Made by a program: the position numbers and the translations under genes
The notes under the pieces: model-generated
What the model was told of the DNA's origin: nothing
The model's input: the letters and a program-made list of their open reading frames with translations, nothing else
Database searches by the model: none
Shown: positions 19,536 through 28,938 of the stretch, piece by piece
How positions within the stretch are numbered: position 1 is the stretch's first letter
Layout: each line of letters opens with the position of its first letter
Origin: Burkholderia sp. PAMC 26561
GTDB lineage: Bacteria > Pseudomonadota > Gammaproteobacteria > Burkholderiales > Burkholderiaceae
Length of the DNA stretch: 64,000 nt
Direction: 5' to 3'
Assembly (NCBI RefSeq): GCF_001557535.2
Contig: NZ_CP014309.1
Coordinates: forward strand, 434,001-498,000

Positions 19536-19976
19536 TTAAATAGGTGCAGACCATATGTTTCCGGACGCATCGCGCAGTGCTCGGGCGGCGTCCGTCCCTA
19601 GTAGCTCGCAGGCCTGTTTCTGTGCCGCGCGCCAGGCGGGCAGCACCGCGTCAATCTTCTTTTCACCTTCCGACGATAGCTTCACCTCGCGAATACCTTT
19701 TGCATCAGACGACACTGCATCGACAAGACCTTTCGCCATGAGCAAATCAAGATTTCGGGACACTGTTGAGCGTTCCAAGAGCAAAACTTCACCGAGCTTA
19801 CGCGGAGAACATGGACCCACCTCTCCTAGCGCAGCGAGCAGGTTCAACTGGGCAATCGTGATGCTGTGAACTGCAACGGCCTCGTCGTAGAGTGACGACA
19901 CCGCACGTGCGATTAACCGTGCGCGCACAGCAAGGCAATCGCGGATGATCTCTCGGGTTGGGGTCAGTGGTTTCAT
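19536..19976 (-). CDS. MarR-family transcriptional regulator
   Basis: A 146-residue winged-helix repressor of normal length. The recognition part is visible at about residues 55-85 (SPRKLGEVLLLERSTVSRNLDLL), the wing follows (VSSDAKGIREVKLSSEGEKK), and the flanking helices form the dimer interface. A perfect 14-bp palindrome lies 10 bp before the ATG at 19976, a position that indicates autoregulation. Related motifs occur elsewhere in the window, so it may control several loci. Ligand unknown; phenolics or other toxic organics are typical for the family. Confidence 0.88.
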   Translation of the reverse strand: MKPLTPTREIIRDCLAVRARLIARAVSSLYDEAVAVHSITIAQLNLLAALGEVGPCSPRKLGEVLLLERSTVSRNLDLLMAKGLVDAVSSDAKGIREVKLSSEGEKKIDAVLPAWRAAQKQACELLGTDAARALRDASGNIWSAPI

Positions 19977-19985
19977 GAGTTAAGT

Positions 19986-19999
19986 GTTGCATATGCAAC
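19986..19999. promoter_or_regulatory. Perfect palindrome GTTGCATATGCAAC, candidate MarR operator
   Basis: This 14-bp perfect inverted repeat is directly upstream of the MarR gene (start 19976) and shares its 12-bp core with the site at 5643. Position and symmetry fit an autoregulatory operator. Confidence 0.6.
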
Positions 20000-20331
20000 A
20001 AGTAAATGTCAACAGCTTTTGCGAGCTACGTCGGAAAAGCGCTGGGTAATCCTTTGCAGTGTCACTTCATTTTCCATTTTTTGCGGTGCGATCTAGCGTT
20101 CGGCTGCGCTTGGGTTGAGTTCCATGCGTTGGTCAACAGGGAGGACTTGGCGAGGGGAGGCGGTGCGTTCAGGTTTGACTACACAGTCCTACGGGCACTT
20201 CACCCGCGCCGAGTGCATCTTTCGTCGCGCCCGGCCTGCAAGGCAGCCATACTTAAAGACAATAGCTTGCGCAGGTGCGGCAATAGATACTGTGTATAGC
20301 GCCGCGCTCTTCCGCGAGACTGTGAAGGAAT

Positions 20332-20782
20332 GTGAGTCAGGCAAGCAATGATGACGTATCCCTGACGAGTGAAACGCTTGCTCGCCTTGAGCCGTACTCG
20401 TGGGCTGGCAACATCCACGAACTTGAAAACCTTATGGAGCAGATCGCTCTTCTGTCAAGGAAGCCCCTGCTGGATGCTGATGACGTTGAGGCATACTGCC
20501 CCAACGTGGCCGACCGAAATGTCTTACCGTCTTTCGCATTGACGAGCGATCGTGCAACTCACCGAAAGGCGGCCACGGGGATGTGGGAACGATGCTGTCA
20601 GAGTTGCTGCGGCAGGGCCCGCGCGTCCGTATGCAGTCATTGGCGCGTACGAAGCGAAAGTGCTAGTCGAAGCGTTGACGAAGAGCAATGGTAATCGAGC
20701 GGGGGCTGCCCAGAGAGCGGTAATGTCGATTCGCCAATTTTTTCTGGAGGTGGAGAAAGCTCGTGGTCGAGGCAAGCTTTGA
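20332..20782 (+). pseudogene. Sigma-54-dependent activator, C-terminal remnant
   Basis: Two out-of-phase pieces match the end of an NtrC-type activator. The first (from 20332) has SETLARLEPYSWAGNIHELENLMEQI, the sensor-2 (WPGNVRELEN-like) end of the AAA+ domain. The second, in another frame up to 20782, has SNGNRAGAAQRAVMSIRQF, a degenerate Fis-type helix-turn-helix. An in-frame TGA lies just upstream and there is a frameshift between the pieces, so the gene is dead. The sensor and most of the ATPase domain are missing. Confidence 0.65.
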
Positions 20783-20871
20783 AATTGGTTTCTGGCCGGG
20801 GGAAACGGGCTATCGACGAATGGGCGCCGAAGTTGGTCGTTGACGCCAGACAATCAGCTTGACGCCTATAT

Positions 20872-20885
20872 GGTGTATGCAACAA
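20872..20885. promoter_or_regulatory. Candidate operator (GGTGTATGCAACAA)
   Basis: It is the same motif as at 1051-1066 but 2 bp shorter in the middle. It is located about 275 bp upstream of the frameshifted NmrA gene. The spacing difference may weaken or abolish binding. Confidence 0.3.
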
Positions 20886-21158
20886 TGCATCTCGATCTAG
20901 GATCTGATTCAGGTTCGCAAATTCAGTTGTTTGTCTGCAACGAATGCGACGCATGTCAGCGGGCTCGCCAGCCGCTAGTAGAATTCCCTGAGCTAAAGAA
21001 GTGTTTGATTTTCGGGGCGTCTGCATCGCGTAAATACGACGGATGCCTGTGTTGCGGGGTCAAGCAACACTGGTCACTGAAAGCATTGTGAATCACTATG
21101 AATGTGATCATTCAAGACGATCAATGACTCCAGCAGAGTATTCGTAGAGGCTGCCGAA

Positions 21159-22029
21159 ATGAATACAGTTTTGGTTACAGCAGCGAATGGCGACACAGGA
21201 AGAGCTACGCTTCCATGCCTGCTTGAGAAAGGCTTCAAAGTTCGCGCGTTTGTACGAAAAGATGATGATCGTGCAAGAAGCCCGCGAGGCCAAGGGATCG
21301 AAGTGGCGATCGGAGACATTTCAAACCTGCGCGATGTTCGCCTTGCGATGTCAGGTGTGCAGCGTGCCTATTTCTGCCATCCACTCGCCGACGGAATAGT
21401 TTTTTTTCGCACAGGCGGCCAAGGAGGAAGATCTCGAGCTGATTGTTAACATGTTGCACAAGCAATCCCGTCCCCATGCGCGCAGCAAGACAACGCAGGA
21501 CCATTGGTTGTCCGAGCAAATCTTCAACTGGTCTGGCGTACCCTCAACACATCTACGCATAACTTTCTTCGCAGAATGGCTACTTTATATTGCGCCGTTG
21601 ATTAAATATGGGCGATACGTGATGCCTTTCAATAAGGAAAGTCGATTTGCACCGATTGCAGCAAGCGATATTGGCCGGATTGTTGCGGGAATTGTCGCAA
21701 ATCCTGATATGCATGCCGGCAAGGCTCACGCGCTACATGGGCCAGTCAAATATAGCCACGCGGAGCTCGCAGCGCTCACGGGAAAGGTGTTGGGTAAAAA
21801 CCTGACGTACGAGCATGTGACGGTCTCAACGGCCCTTGAATTGTTCGGATTTCAAGATAACAAGGTGATGCACAGGCAATTTGAAGCTGTGACGATTGAC
21901 CAGCAGGAACGTCTTCTCGAAGGAACGGACAGCACCGGCGTCTCAATTATCGGTCAACCGCTGGTTACAGTTGAACAGTTCATTGACGAGCATCGCTCGA
22001 ATTTTGTTCTTGCGTCTGAAGTCGCGTAA
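21159..22029 (+). pseudogene. NmrA-family NAD(P)-binding protein, frameshifted at a T8 tract
   Basis: The first part (21159-21449) has the Rossmann start MNTVLVTAANGDTGRATLPCL. Removing one T from the run of eight at 21400-21407 restores continuous sequence through FFAQAAKEEDLELIVNM into the second part, which starts at 21451 in the annotated frame and ends at 22029 with the rest of a normal 290-residue NmrA protein. The shift may be a real inactivation, slippage that permits some full-length product, or a sequencing error in a homopolymer. It is a paralogue of the intact gene at 7168. Confidence 0.75.
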
Positions 22030-22343
22030 CGATCGGCTTGGAGCTCACGGTGGAGTTTGGCGCGAACAGTTCGTAGGACCGGCGACCGAATAGATAAATG
22101 GGCCACCTTTGGCTAAGCCACAATTTACGTCAAGCGAGACATTCTGCGGTCGCATATACAAGAAGTTGTCTCGACTGGCATCAAAGTGTCCAGCATATGC
22201 GCGCGCCATGGGACCGTCCGATGCTCGGTTTGAAAGCTACGTTCAGACGGCGTACATGGCAACGCATCGCACGTTAACCGCTATTTTTTTCTGCGTGAGA
22301 ACGGCCGGCCCTCGCACCGCAATCTCGAACATACGAGACCAAT

Positions 22344-23258
22344 ATGGATTACGTTGATAGTTTGCGCATCTTTCGTTCAGTCTTTGAGTCGACAAGTTTC
22401 ACGCGAGCCGCTGACAAGCTTGGAGTTACGACACCCGTTGTTTCACGAGGAATTGCATCTCTTGAACAACGCCTTGGAACTCGTCTCTTCAATCGAACCA
22501 CGCGTCAGATCTCAATGACGGAAGCGGGCGCACGATTTTACGACAGATGCGCAAAGCTGCTGGACGACCTTGATTCGCTTGAAGCCGACACGCTGAGCGA
22601 GACGAAGGAGGTCACTGGCGTCCTTCGTCTGGTGGCGCATACGACCGCTACTGTCAACCGGCTGGTCCCGCTGATCGCGAGTTTCAAGACAAAAATCCCG
22701 AAGATTACACTGGACGTAACGCTTATTGAGCGCCCCGTTGATCTCGCGGCGGAAGGATACGACCTCGGAATAGTCCTTCCCTACATGTTGACCAGTGAGA
22801 CCACCGTCACACGGCTGCTTGAGCGTATCCCCCTGGTCATTGTGGGAACGCCAGCATATCTAAGAAGGAACTCGAACCCCGTCACTCCGCCGGATCTCAA
22901 CCAGCATCATTTTGTGACGATGTCGACGTATATCAGACGCCCAATCGTCACCTTCAAGATGGGGGGCAAAGAAATCGCTGTCCCGCTTAAGTCCGAAATC
23001 TCGTCTAACAATGTGATATTCAATCGCGAGATGGTAATTGCCGGGTTTGGGCTAGGGGTCGTTCCAGAAGCAGTCGTTCAGTCTGAACTTTCTGCGGGAA
23101 CTCTAGTAAGAGTGCTTTCGGATTTTGACTTGGTAGACGGCACTATCGAGATACGCCTGGCGTACACCACCCGGGTGCTACTACCGGCAAAGGTTACGGC
23201 GTTTATCGAGCATGCAGCTGCCTTTTACGAAAACGTACCACAGGTACACCGGCAGTGA
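22344..23258 (+). CDS. LysR-family transcriptional regulator
   Basis: A 304-residue LysR regulator: N-terminal winged helix (residues 1-60, FTRAADKLGVTTPVVSRGIASLEQRLGTRLFNR) and a periplasmic-binding-like effector domain (about 90-295). It belongs to the large CrgA-like subgroup. The start ATG 22344 gives the standard MDYVDSLRIFRSV opening. Unlike most LysR genes it is not divergent from a target; the genes immediately downstream (hydrolase-like protein, methyltransferase) run the same way and could be its targets or co-transcribed. Confidence 0.88.
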   Translation: MDYVDSLRIFRSVFESTSFTRAADKLGVTTPVVSRGIASLEQRLGTRLFNRTTRQISMTEAGARFYDRCAKLLDDLDSLEADTLSETKEVTGVLRLVAHTTATVNRLVPLIASFKTKIPKITLDVTLIERPVDLAAEGYDLGIVLPYMLTSETTVTRLLERIPLVIVGTPAYLRRNSNPVTPPDLNQHHFVTMSTYIRRPIVTFKMGGKEIAVPLKSEISSNNVIFNREMVIAGFGLGVVPEAVVQSELSAGTLVRVLSDFDLVDGTIEIRLAYTTRVLLPAKVTAFIEHAAAFYENVPQVHRQ

Positions 23259-23354
23259 GCGGAGTTCACGCTTCAAATTCAAGAATAACCCGAACGGGCA
23301 TATTCGCAAAAGAGCGCTTGGTCTATTTTTACGGGATGCGTGGAGACGCTGAAA

Positions 23355-24245
23355 ATGAACATCGGTAACGAGCACGGCATTCCACTTCGGACGGATGACG
23401 TCTGGATCGTTGGATATAGTAAGGAGATCAAGGTTAGAGTTTATGATCCCCAGAGTGGAGGCACAAAACTTCCGCTTGTTATCTTTTTCCATGGCGGTGG
23501 CTTCATCAGCGGGTCAGTTGATGACAGCGAGCTAACAGCTACCGCGATAGCCCAGCGTATTCCGGCGCTAGTGATGTCTGTAGGTTATTCGCTGGCACCC
23601 GAATTTCCATTTCCCGCCGCTCTAGAGGATGGGTACTTGGCGCTGGCGTGGGCTGTGCAGAATTCAAAGACCTTAGGCATAACACCTGCAGGCCTCGGCG
23701 TAGCGGGCTATGAGGCGGGAGGAAATCTAGCGACTTGCCTGAGCGCGCTCGTGCGAGATCGAGGGGAATTTAAGTTGTCGGCTCAGGTGCTGCTTGCACC
23801 TCTTCTCGACCCGAGCATGACGTTGATCTCTGAAAGCCGTGTGTCTTCTTCCGCGGACCCTGAGTCGTCGAACTGGGCGCGACAATACCGCGCTTACCTG
23901 CCCGATGTCCGTCACCGGATGCACCCATATGCGGCACCGCTCGTTTCGGTAAGGCTGGGCGGCCTCGCTCCGGCTTTCATCGCGACCGTGAAGAACGATG
24001 TGCTCCGTATTGAGGCTGAAAGATATGCTACTAAGTTGATCGCTGCAGGCGTCCCCACGGCAGTCATCCGGTATGAGCAGGAGTTCCATCCGTCCACCGG
24101 TACTGGTGAACAAGTTTTCGACGATATAGCCTCTTTCTTCCGACGGCGATTGGTCGCAGACCAAAAAGTGCTACTGGTTAGTGCCCAAAAGAAAACAAAT
24201 GAGTCCCGTCGTATGTTGCGTCATGTGCGAGCCAAATGTGTTTAG
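23355..24245 (+). CDS. Alpha/beta-hydrolase (HSL/GDxAG type) lacking the nucleophile serine
   Basis: A 296-residue member of the hormone-sensitive-lipase-like fold. The oxyanion motif HGGGF is at residues 46-50 and D215 and H245 are in the right places, but the nucleophile elbow, normally GDSAGG, reads G118-Y-E-A-G-G with glutamate at the serine position. Standard esterase chemistry should therefore be impossible. It may be a pseudoenzyme, a binding or regulatory protein, or use another mechanism. ATG 23355 has GGAG 9 nt upstream and is preferred over GTG 23340. The C-terminal 40 residues are basic. Confidence 0.75.
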   Translation: MNIGNEHGIPLRTDDVWIVGYSKEIKVRVYDPQSGGTKLPLVIFFHGGGFISGSVDDSELTATAIAQRIPALVMSVGYSLAPEFPFPAALEDGYLALAWAVQNSKTLGITPAGLGVAGYEAGGNLATCLSALVRDRGEFKLSAQVLLAPLLDPSMTLISESRVSSSADPESSNWARQYRAYLPDVRHRMHPYAAPLVSVRLGGLAPAFIATVKNDVLRIEAERYATKLIAAGVPTAVIRYEQEFHPSTGTGEQVFDDIASFFRRRLVADQKVLLVSAQKKTNESRRMLRHVRAKCV

Positions 24246-24258
24246 CGCGATTTAATAC

Positions 24259-24273
24259 AAGTATATGCACGTA
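24259..24273. promoter_or_regulatory. Repeated motif AAGTATATGCACGTA
   Basis: This 15-bp sequence occurs identically at 28325-28339, and its GTATATGCAC core again at 44189. It is placed just before the methyltransferase gene. An ATG inside it (24265) opens a longer frame for that gene, but is more likely part of the operator than a start. Confidence 0.4.
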
Positions 24274-24372
24274 AAGTGCAAAATCTACTCTCGCTTCAGC
24301 GGAGTGCAGAATGACGCATTTTATTACCAAGATCCACCCGCTTTTCCATCAATACTTTCTTTCGAGGGCATC

Positions 24373-25206
24373 TTGAACGATACCGAAAAGATTCGCGAAC
24401 ACTATCAGGGTGATAATCTTCGCGCCCGCGTTGAAGCGGCGCTGGAAGCGGCTGGCCTCGGAAGCGGGCATTTGTCTCAGACAGTCCTTGCACCACTCGA
24501 CCAGTTTCATATGCGAGGATTAGCCGCTACCGTCGATCTCGCTGCGGCCGCCGCGATCAAGTCGGGCGATAAGGTGCTGGACATCGGTTCTGGCCTTGGC
24601 GGGCCGTCAAGATACCTCGCCTCTACCTACAACTGCCACGTGCAGGGCATTGACCTCAATGCGGAGTTTGTCGACGCTGCGATATTTCTTTCCGAGAGGG
24701 CAGGTCTTACAGAAAAGGTTGCTTACACCTGTGCTAACGCTTTGTCTCTTCCTTTCAAGTTGCAAACCTTCGATGCTGCGTGGACGCAGCATGTTGCGAT
24801 GAACATTGCAGATCGTGACTCACTGTACGCCGAGATTTTTCGCGTTTTGCGACCGGGCGGCCGATTGGCTATTTATGACGTGGTAGATGGCGGCGCGGGT
24901 GCTTTGCACTTTCCCGTCCCGTGGTCCCGAAGTTCGGAAACGAGTTTTCTGCTCACCAACATTGCCTTGCTTGAAGCTTTGGAAAGGCAGGGGTTTAGGG
25001 TTGTATCTTGGGTAGATCAAACAACGGCGGGCATCGCTTGGGCGATAGAAAGAGCGAGAGCATCCGATGCGGTGCGGAGCCGGGATCCACTTGATCTAAA
25101 TCTCGTAATGGGTACCGACTTCGGGGCAATGTCACAAAACTTCGTCAAAAACCTCGTTGAGAGCAGAGCAGGTCTGTCTCAAGTCGTAGTAGAACGTCCT
25201 ACCTGA
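24373..25206 (+). CDS. SAM-dependent methyltransferase (class I)
   Basis: A 277-residue cytoplasmic enzyme with the SAM-binding motif I VLDIGSGLGGPSR, an acidic motif II (VQGIDLNAEF), and the post-motif segment AWTQHVAMNIADR followed by LRPGGRLAIYDVV. Relatives act on small molecules (for example glycine/sarcosine-type or polyketide methyltransferases); the substrate is unknown. The frame extends back to 24265, but homologues begin with the NDTEKIREHY stretch, and TTG 24373 has GAGGG upstream, so I prefer TTG. It is 3' of the hydrolase-like gene on the same strand. Confidence 0.8.
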   Translation: MNDTEKIREHYQGDNLRARVEAALEAAGLGSGHLSQTVLAPLDQFHMRGLAATVDLAAAAAIKSGDKVLDIGSGLGGPSRYLASTYNCHVQGIDLNAEFVDAAIFLSERAGLTEKVAYTCANALSLPFKLQTFDAAWTQHVAMNIADRDSLYAEIFRVLRPGGRLAIYDVVDGGAGALHFPVPWSRSSETSFLLTNIALLEALERQGFRVVSWVDQTTAGIAWAIERARASDAVRSRDPLDLNLVMGTDFGAMSQNFVKNLVESRAGLSQVVVERPT

Positions 25207-25622
25207 ACTGTTGCGCTTGCAGTGCCGGGCAAGCCGTCTTGCCCGCGGACCGAGCTCTCCCGATATCCAGAAAGACCAGTCTGTGCGAATTTAACTACCC
25301 AATTGAAGCGCTCAGACTTCACATCCTCAGCGCTGTCATCTTTCTTAGTGCGTTAGATGGTTCCATCTCCGTCAGCGAGCACCCATTTCCGAAAGTTTAA
25401 ATCTACGCGACCGAAATCTCATAGTTGTCCGCAAACTCGAGATTGGTTCGATACCTTTGGACACTGTTCTATTCGAATTCATTGTTGCAGCATGAGTACC
25501 TTGTAGATGCAGACTGACTGCAAGCTCGATGTCCCTGCTAAACGCGACAGCGAAAAGCCCAATTAATTTATGACCTCGGCGGTATCCGTCGACATCTATA
25601 TTTCCAATCTAGCGAGATAAAT
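25207..25622. other. Intergenic, nothing recognised
   Basis: About 415 bp, no gene identified. It presumably holds the promoter of the downstream lipoprotein hydrolase. Confidence 0.45.
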
Positions 25623-26426
25623 ATGAAGATCCTGTCGCGTCCAATGATCAGCTTTCTCACTGCGTTTCTATGCCTGAGTTGCATATCGATCCTCTCCGGT
25701 TGCGGTAGTTCAGTAGCGTCAACACCCACGCCTGTACCTGCGACGGTGGTACTTGTTCACGGGGCGTGGGCCGACGGTTCAAGCTGGTCCGGCGTAATTC
25801 CTCTTTTGCAGGCGAAGGGGCTAAAAGTCGTTGCTGTGCAGCAACCCCGGTCTTCCGTTGCAGATGACGTCGCTACAGTCACGAGGGCGATTGACGCGCA
25901 AAGTGGGAAAGTGATATTGGTCGGCCATTCGTTCGGTGGCGTGGTTATTACTCAGGCAGGAAATGACCCGAAGGTTGCAGCACTCGTGTACGTGTCCGCA
26001 TTTGCACCTAACGACGGACAGTCCGTAAACGACATCACTGCGCCGTTCCCTGCGCCATCCTGGCAGTCTGAAGAAATTCAAGACTCAGCCGGCTACATCA
26101 GTTTGTCGCCAGCGGCGATATCCGGCGCGTTTGCACCGGATGTATCATCTAGCGAGCAAGCCCTCCTGGCCGTTGTGCAGGCGCCTCTTGCGGGCTCATG
26201 TTTTGCCGACAAGATAGCCACCGCAGCGTGGAAGACAAAGCCGTCGTGGTGGATTTACGGCGATCAGGATCAGATCATTCCTGCGGCGCTCCAGCAAGCT
26301 GTTTCGAAGGCTATCAATGCTACGACTACCGTCATTCCAGGGGCAGGTCACGTAACCTTGATCGCGCATCCGGATGCCGTTGCGGCCGTCATTCTCGATG
26401 CAGCAACGAAAACCGGAAATCTCTAG
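25623..26426 (+). CDS. Alpha/beta-hydrolase lipoprotein
   Basis: A 267-residue hydrolase of the EstC/pyrethroid-hydrolase-like type. A lipoprotein signal ends at ILSGC27, so the enzyme should be membrane-anchored on the periplasmic side. The catalytic residues are visible: HGAWADGSSW for the oxyanion loop, S103 in GHSFGG, the acid in YGDQDQIIP and the histidine in GAGHVTLI. The natural substrate is unknown; close relatives hydrolyse small esters. ATG 25623 has a short AT-rich leader. Unlike the protein at 23355 its active site is complete. Confidence 0.85.
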   Translation: MKILSRPMISFLTAFLCLSCISILSGCGSSVASTPTPVPATVVLVHGAWADGSSWSGVIPLLQAKGLKVVAVQQPRSSVADDVATVTRAIDAQSGKVILVGHSFGGVVITQAGNDPKVAALVYVSAFAPNDGQSVNDITAPFPAPSWQSEEIQDSAGYISLSPAAISGAFAPDVSSSEQALLAVVQAPLAGSCFADKIATAAWKTKPSWWIYGDQDQIIPAALQQAVSKAINATTTVIPGAGHVTLIAHPDAVAAVILDAATKTGNL

Positions 26427-26537
26427 GCTCGGGCGTTAGCACGCTTAGGGGGAAAGGGAAAAAAGCAAGATTGGCAGCGTTGGAGTTACTACGTATGCCG
26501 ACCAAACCCGCGGGGGCGAGTACCACTTTCCCTGCGG

Positions 26538-26774
26538 TTGCGTGCCCTGCGCGAATTTTTTGCGGGGCCTCCACGTCGTCAAATCAGGAGGTTGAGGGTT
26601 ATTCTTACTTTTATCGTTATCGTAGCCATTGGCGCGTTCATTCTTTACGTCGCAGCGCCTGAAATTGTCAAAGGCGTCAAGGCGGTAACTTCGCAGCAAA
26701 CCTCATATTTTCAGTTTGACAGCGTTCTTCCGACGACCAGCGGGGAATCGGACGCCGCAAACCGGATTGGATAG
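26538..26774 (+). CDS. Possible small membrane protein (hypothetical)
   Basis: A 78-residue frame with a basic N-terminus (RRQIRRLR) followed by one clear hydrophobic segment (residues 21-40, VILTFIVIVAIGAFILYVAA). The start codon is uncertain and no good ribosome-binding site precedes it; an AGGAGG lies inside the frame. It may be a real small membrane protein or a remnant. I do not recognise it. Confidence 0.3.
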   Translation: MRALREFFAGPPRRQIRRLRVILTFIVIVAIGAFILYVAAPEIVKGVKAVTSQQTSYFQFDSVLPTTSGESDAANRIG

Positions 26775-26994
26775 AAGCGATGGCAACACTACTGGTTAGC
26801 TCGACTCGCCGCTCTTGTGCACGACCAGCGCCCATCGTGTGCTGGTTGAGAGCGCAATGCTGGGTCGGATTCACTCGCGGCTCCGGGGCACACCGCCGGC
26901 CCTCGTTCCGGCACGCACCATTTCCCGAATGCCGATACGACGGGCTTCAAGTCTAGGGACTGCCGAGGCGCTAGCCTCGGCTGCACTTACATCT

Positions 26995-27315
26995 CTACTT
27001 CGAGATGCACCAATCGTCACTGCGTCGCTGCCGGGTTTGAGCCGCTGGCCACCCGCCCGCGAAATCCACGATTGCTCCAGTGAGGAAGCGGGATTGCGTT
27101 GACGCGAGATAGCATATAAGTTTACCGATTTCCTCAGGGCGTCCCAGTCGACCCGCTGGCACCAGCGATCTGACATAGTCGCGTCCCTTGGCGTCGTCGA
27201 TAAACGTCGCGCGTGGGTAGCATGCCTCGCTGTAGAGAAAGTTAGGCACCACTGCGTTCACGGCGATGCTGAACGGGGCGAGTTCAATCGCCAGCGATCG
27301 AACAAGACGGTCAAC
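26995..27315 (-). pseudogene. Short-chain dehydrogenase remnant (C-terminal part)
   Basis: The minus-strand frame gives the end of an SDR oxidoreductase: LVRSLAIELAPFSIAVNAVVPNF (starting near 27315), then GRLGRPEEIGKLICYLAS and FLTGAIVDFAGGWP, which are the classical C-terminal SDR blocks. The nucleotide-binding and catalytic YxxxK parts are absent because the sequence is joined near 27315-27380 to an IS5 transposase fragment. The gene was evidently cut by an IS event and is non-functional. Confidence 0.75.
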
Positions 27316-27338
27316 AGGACGGAGCGAGAGCCATTAAC

Positions 27339-27840
27339 GTGAACGATGTTCGTTTGTGGTGGACTACCGTCGGTGACGTCTGCGATGTCACGCATAGCGT
27401 AGTGGGCACAGCGGCGAACGTGTCGGATGTATCGCAGGCCCACGCGCTGCTTCACGGGCATGAAGAAGATGCGTTCGGCGACGCGGGCTACCTTGGCGTA
27501 GACAAACGCGACGAGATGATGGGCGCGACGGTGAAGTGGCACGTGGCGGCCAAACGCGGAAAGATCAAAGCGATGCAAGAAGGTCCGCTGAAGGACCTGA
27601 TGGTCGCACTCGAACGAACTAAGGCACAGATCCGCGCGCGGGTCGAACATCCGTTTCATGTCGTGAAGAACCTGTTTCGTCATCGCAAGGTCCGCTACAA
27701 AGGTCTGGCCAAGAACACCGCGCAACTGTTCAGTCTGTTCGCACTAGCAAATTTGGTGATCGCAAAAAAGCAACTGCTGTCGACTCACGGGAGCAATCCG
27801 TCACGTATGTGAAAAATGCAGAAAGTTAAGCTGGAATACG
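27339..27840 (+). mobile_element. IS5-family transposase remnant (C-terminal part)
   Basis: The 27339-27812 frame covers the end of an IS5-type transposase: HSVVGTAANVSDVSQAHALLHGHE, the GDAGYLGVDKR block with the second catalytic D, and RARVEHPFHVVKNLFRHRKVRYKGL with the catalytic E. The N-terminal half and left end are missing. It is a different IS5 lineage from the intact element at 5790. The first 15 residues of the frame appear to be junction sequence rather than transposase. Confidence 0.75.
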
Positions 27841-28938
27841 GCGACATTCACCTCGACAATCTTTGGATTCCTTAGCCAACTAAAAAAATTCAGCCTGCTT
27901 TATTCATTGTGCGAACAACAGGCGCTTTGATCAGCGTCTCCCTAGCATGGAATATCCACGGTCACGAGTTTAACTGGTCAGCTAGGGAGCCGACGCGGTT
28001 CTTGCCCACTCGACGCGTCGTTGACGTGACCGTTACCTCTGTTGGTCGCTTGTGAGACCGTGACAGACTGTGACTCCAGCGTTTCGAAGCGCCTTCCGAA
28101 AGAAGAATTACGGGGTCGGCGATTGAATACTAGATGAGGATGCAAATTGCATCTTCATCTATGGATGCAACATCATGTTAGAAAAAATCGAGCAAAAGGC
28201 GTCGGCTCAAATTATGCCGTGATGAAATTCCTGCGGAGCCTTCCTGGATGCTCTGTGCATCGATCCTGTTGCGGATCTCACGGCCTTTTGCAACATATAT
28301 TTGCAACGCACACGCCCTGACAAGAAGTATATGCACGTATCCGTGATGGCATTTCTTATCAATCAGAGTCTGAGCAGCGGTTGAAACAGTTCAATCACAA
28401 GAGGAGAAACCGTTTAACCAATTCGCGCAGATCAGCACACGTGGCGATCCGCTTTCAGCTCATAACGATGCGGCGGTTCTGATTTTTCAACTGCGACGTT
28501 GTTCAGATCGGTAGCGCACGAGAGGCAGCAAGTTTCAGCGAAGACGTCTCGAGTAGATTATTCGTCCTCCAATAGATGAGTAAAGAATTAGCCGGTTGGA
28601 GGGTCAAATGATTTGATCGCCAACTACTGATACTCATAGGACTTCGAATTTACTCGCGGTCTCAGAGCGACTGCTCCCGGTCATAGAATTGGTGCATACA
28701 GCGCACGTTAAACACGCGGCGCACACATACGACGCGCGGCGCGCCGGCGCGCACCGACGATTGTGCCGCATAATGTGGGACGTCGCGGACCGGAGATGGC
28801 AACAAAATTTCTCTTTTTGAGTTCAATTACTTTTGCGACTACCGGCGCATCCGGTCGGTGATCGCGCTGACTCTTGTCAGTACGGTAACAATGAGATGTA
28901 AACGCAAGCTTGATACTTCGGGGGCGCACCACTAATCT
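27841..28938. other. Long intergenic region, no gene recognised
   Basis: About 1.1 kb without a recognisable gene on either strand. It contains the 15-bp motif AAGTATATGCACGTA at 28325-28339, and a GC-rich patch at 28700-28760 with repeated CGCGCGGCGC-type sequence. It probably includes decayed sequence plus the promoter of the MarR gene. Confidence 0.45.
28325..28339. promoter_or_regulatory. Repeated motif AAGTATATGCACGTA
   Basis: It is identical over 15 bp to 24259-24273. It is about 600 bp before the MarR gene at 28939, so if it is an operator its present target is unclear. Confidence 0.35.
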
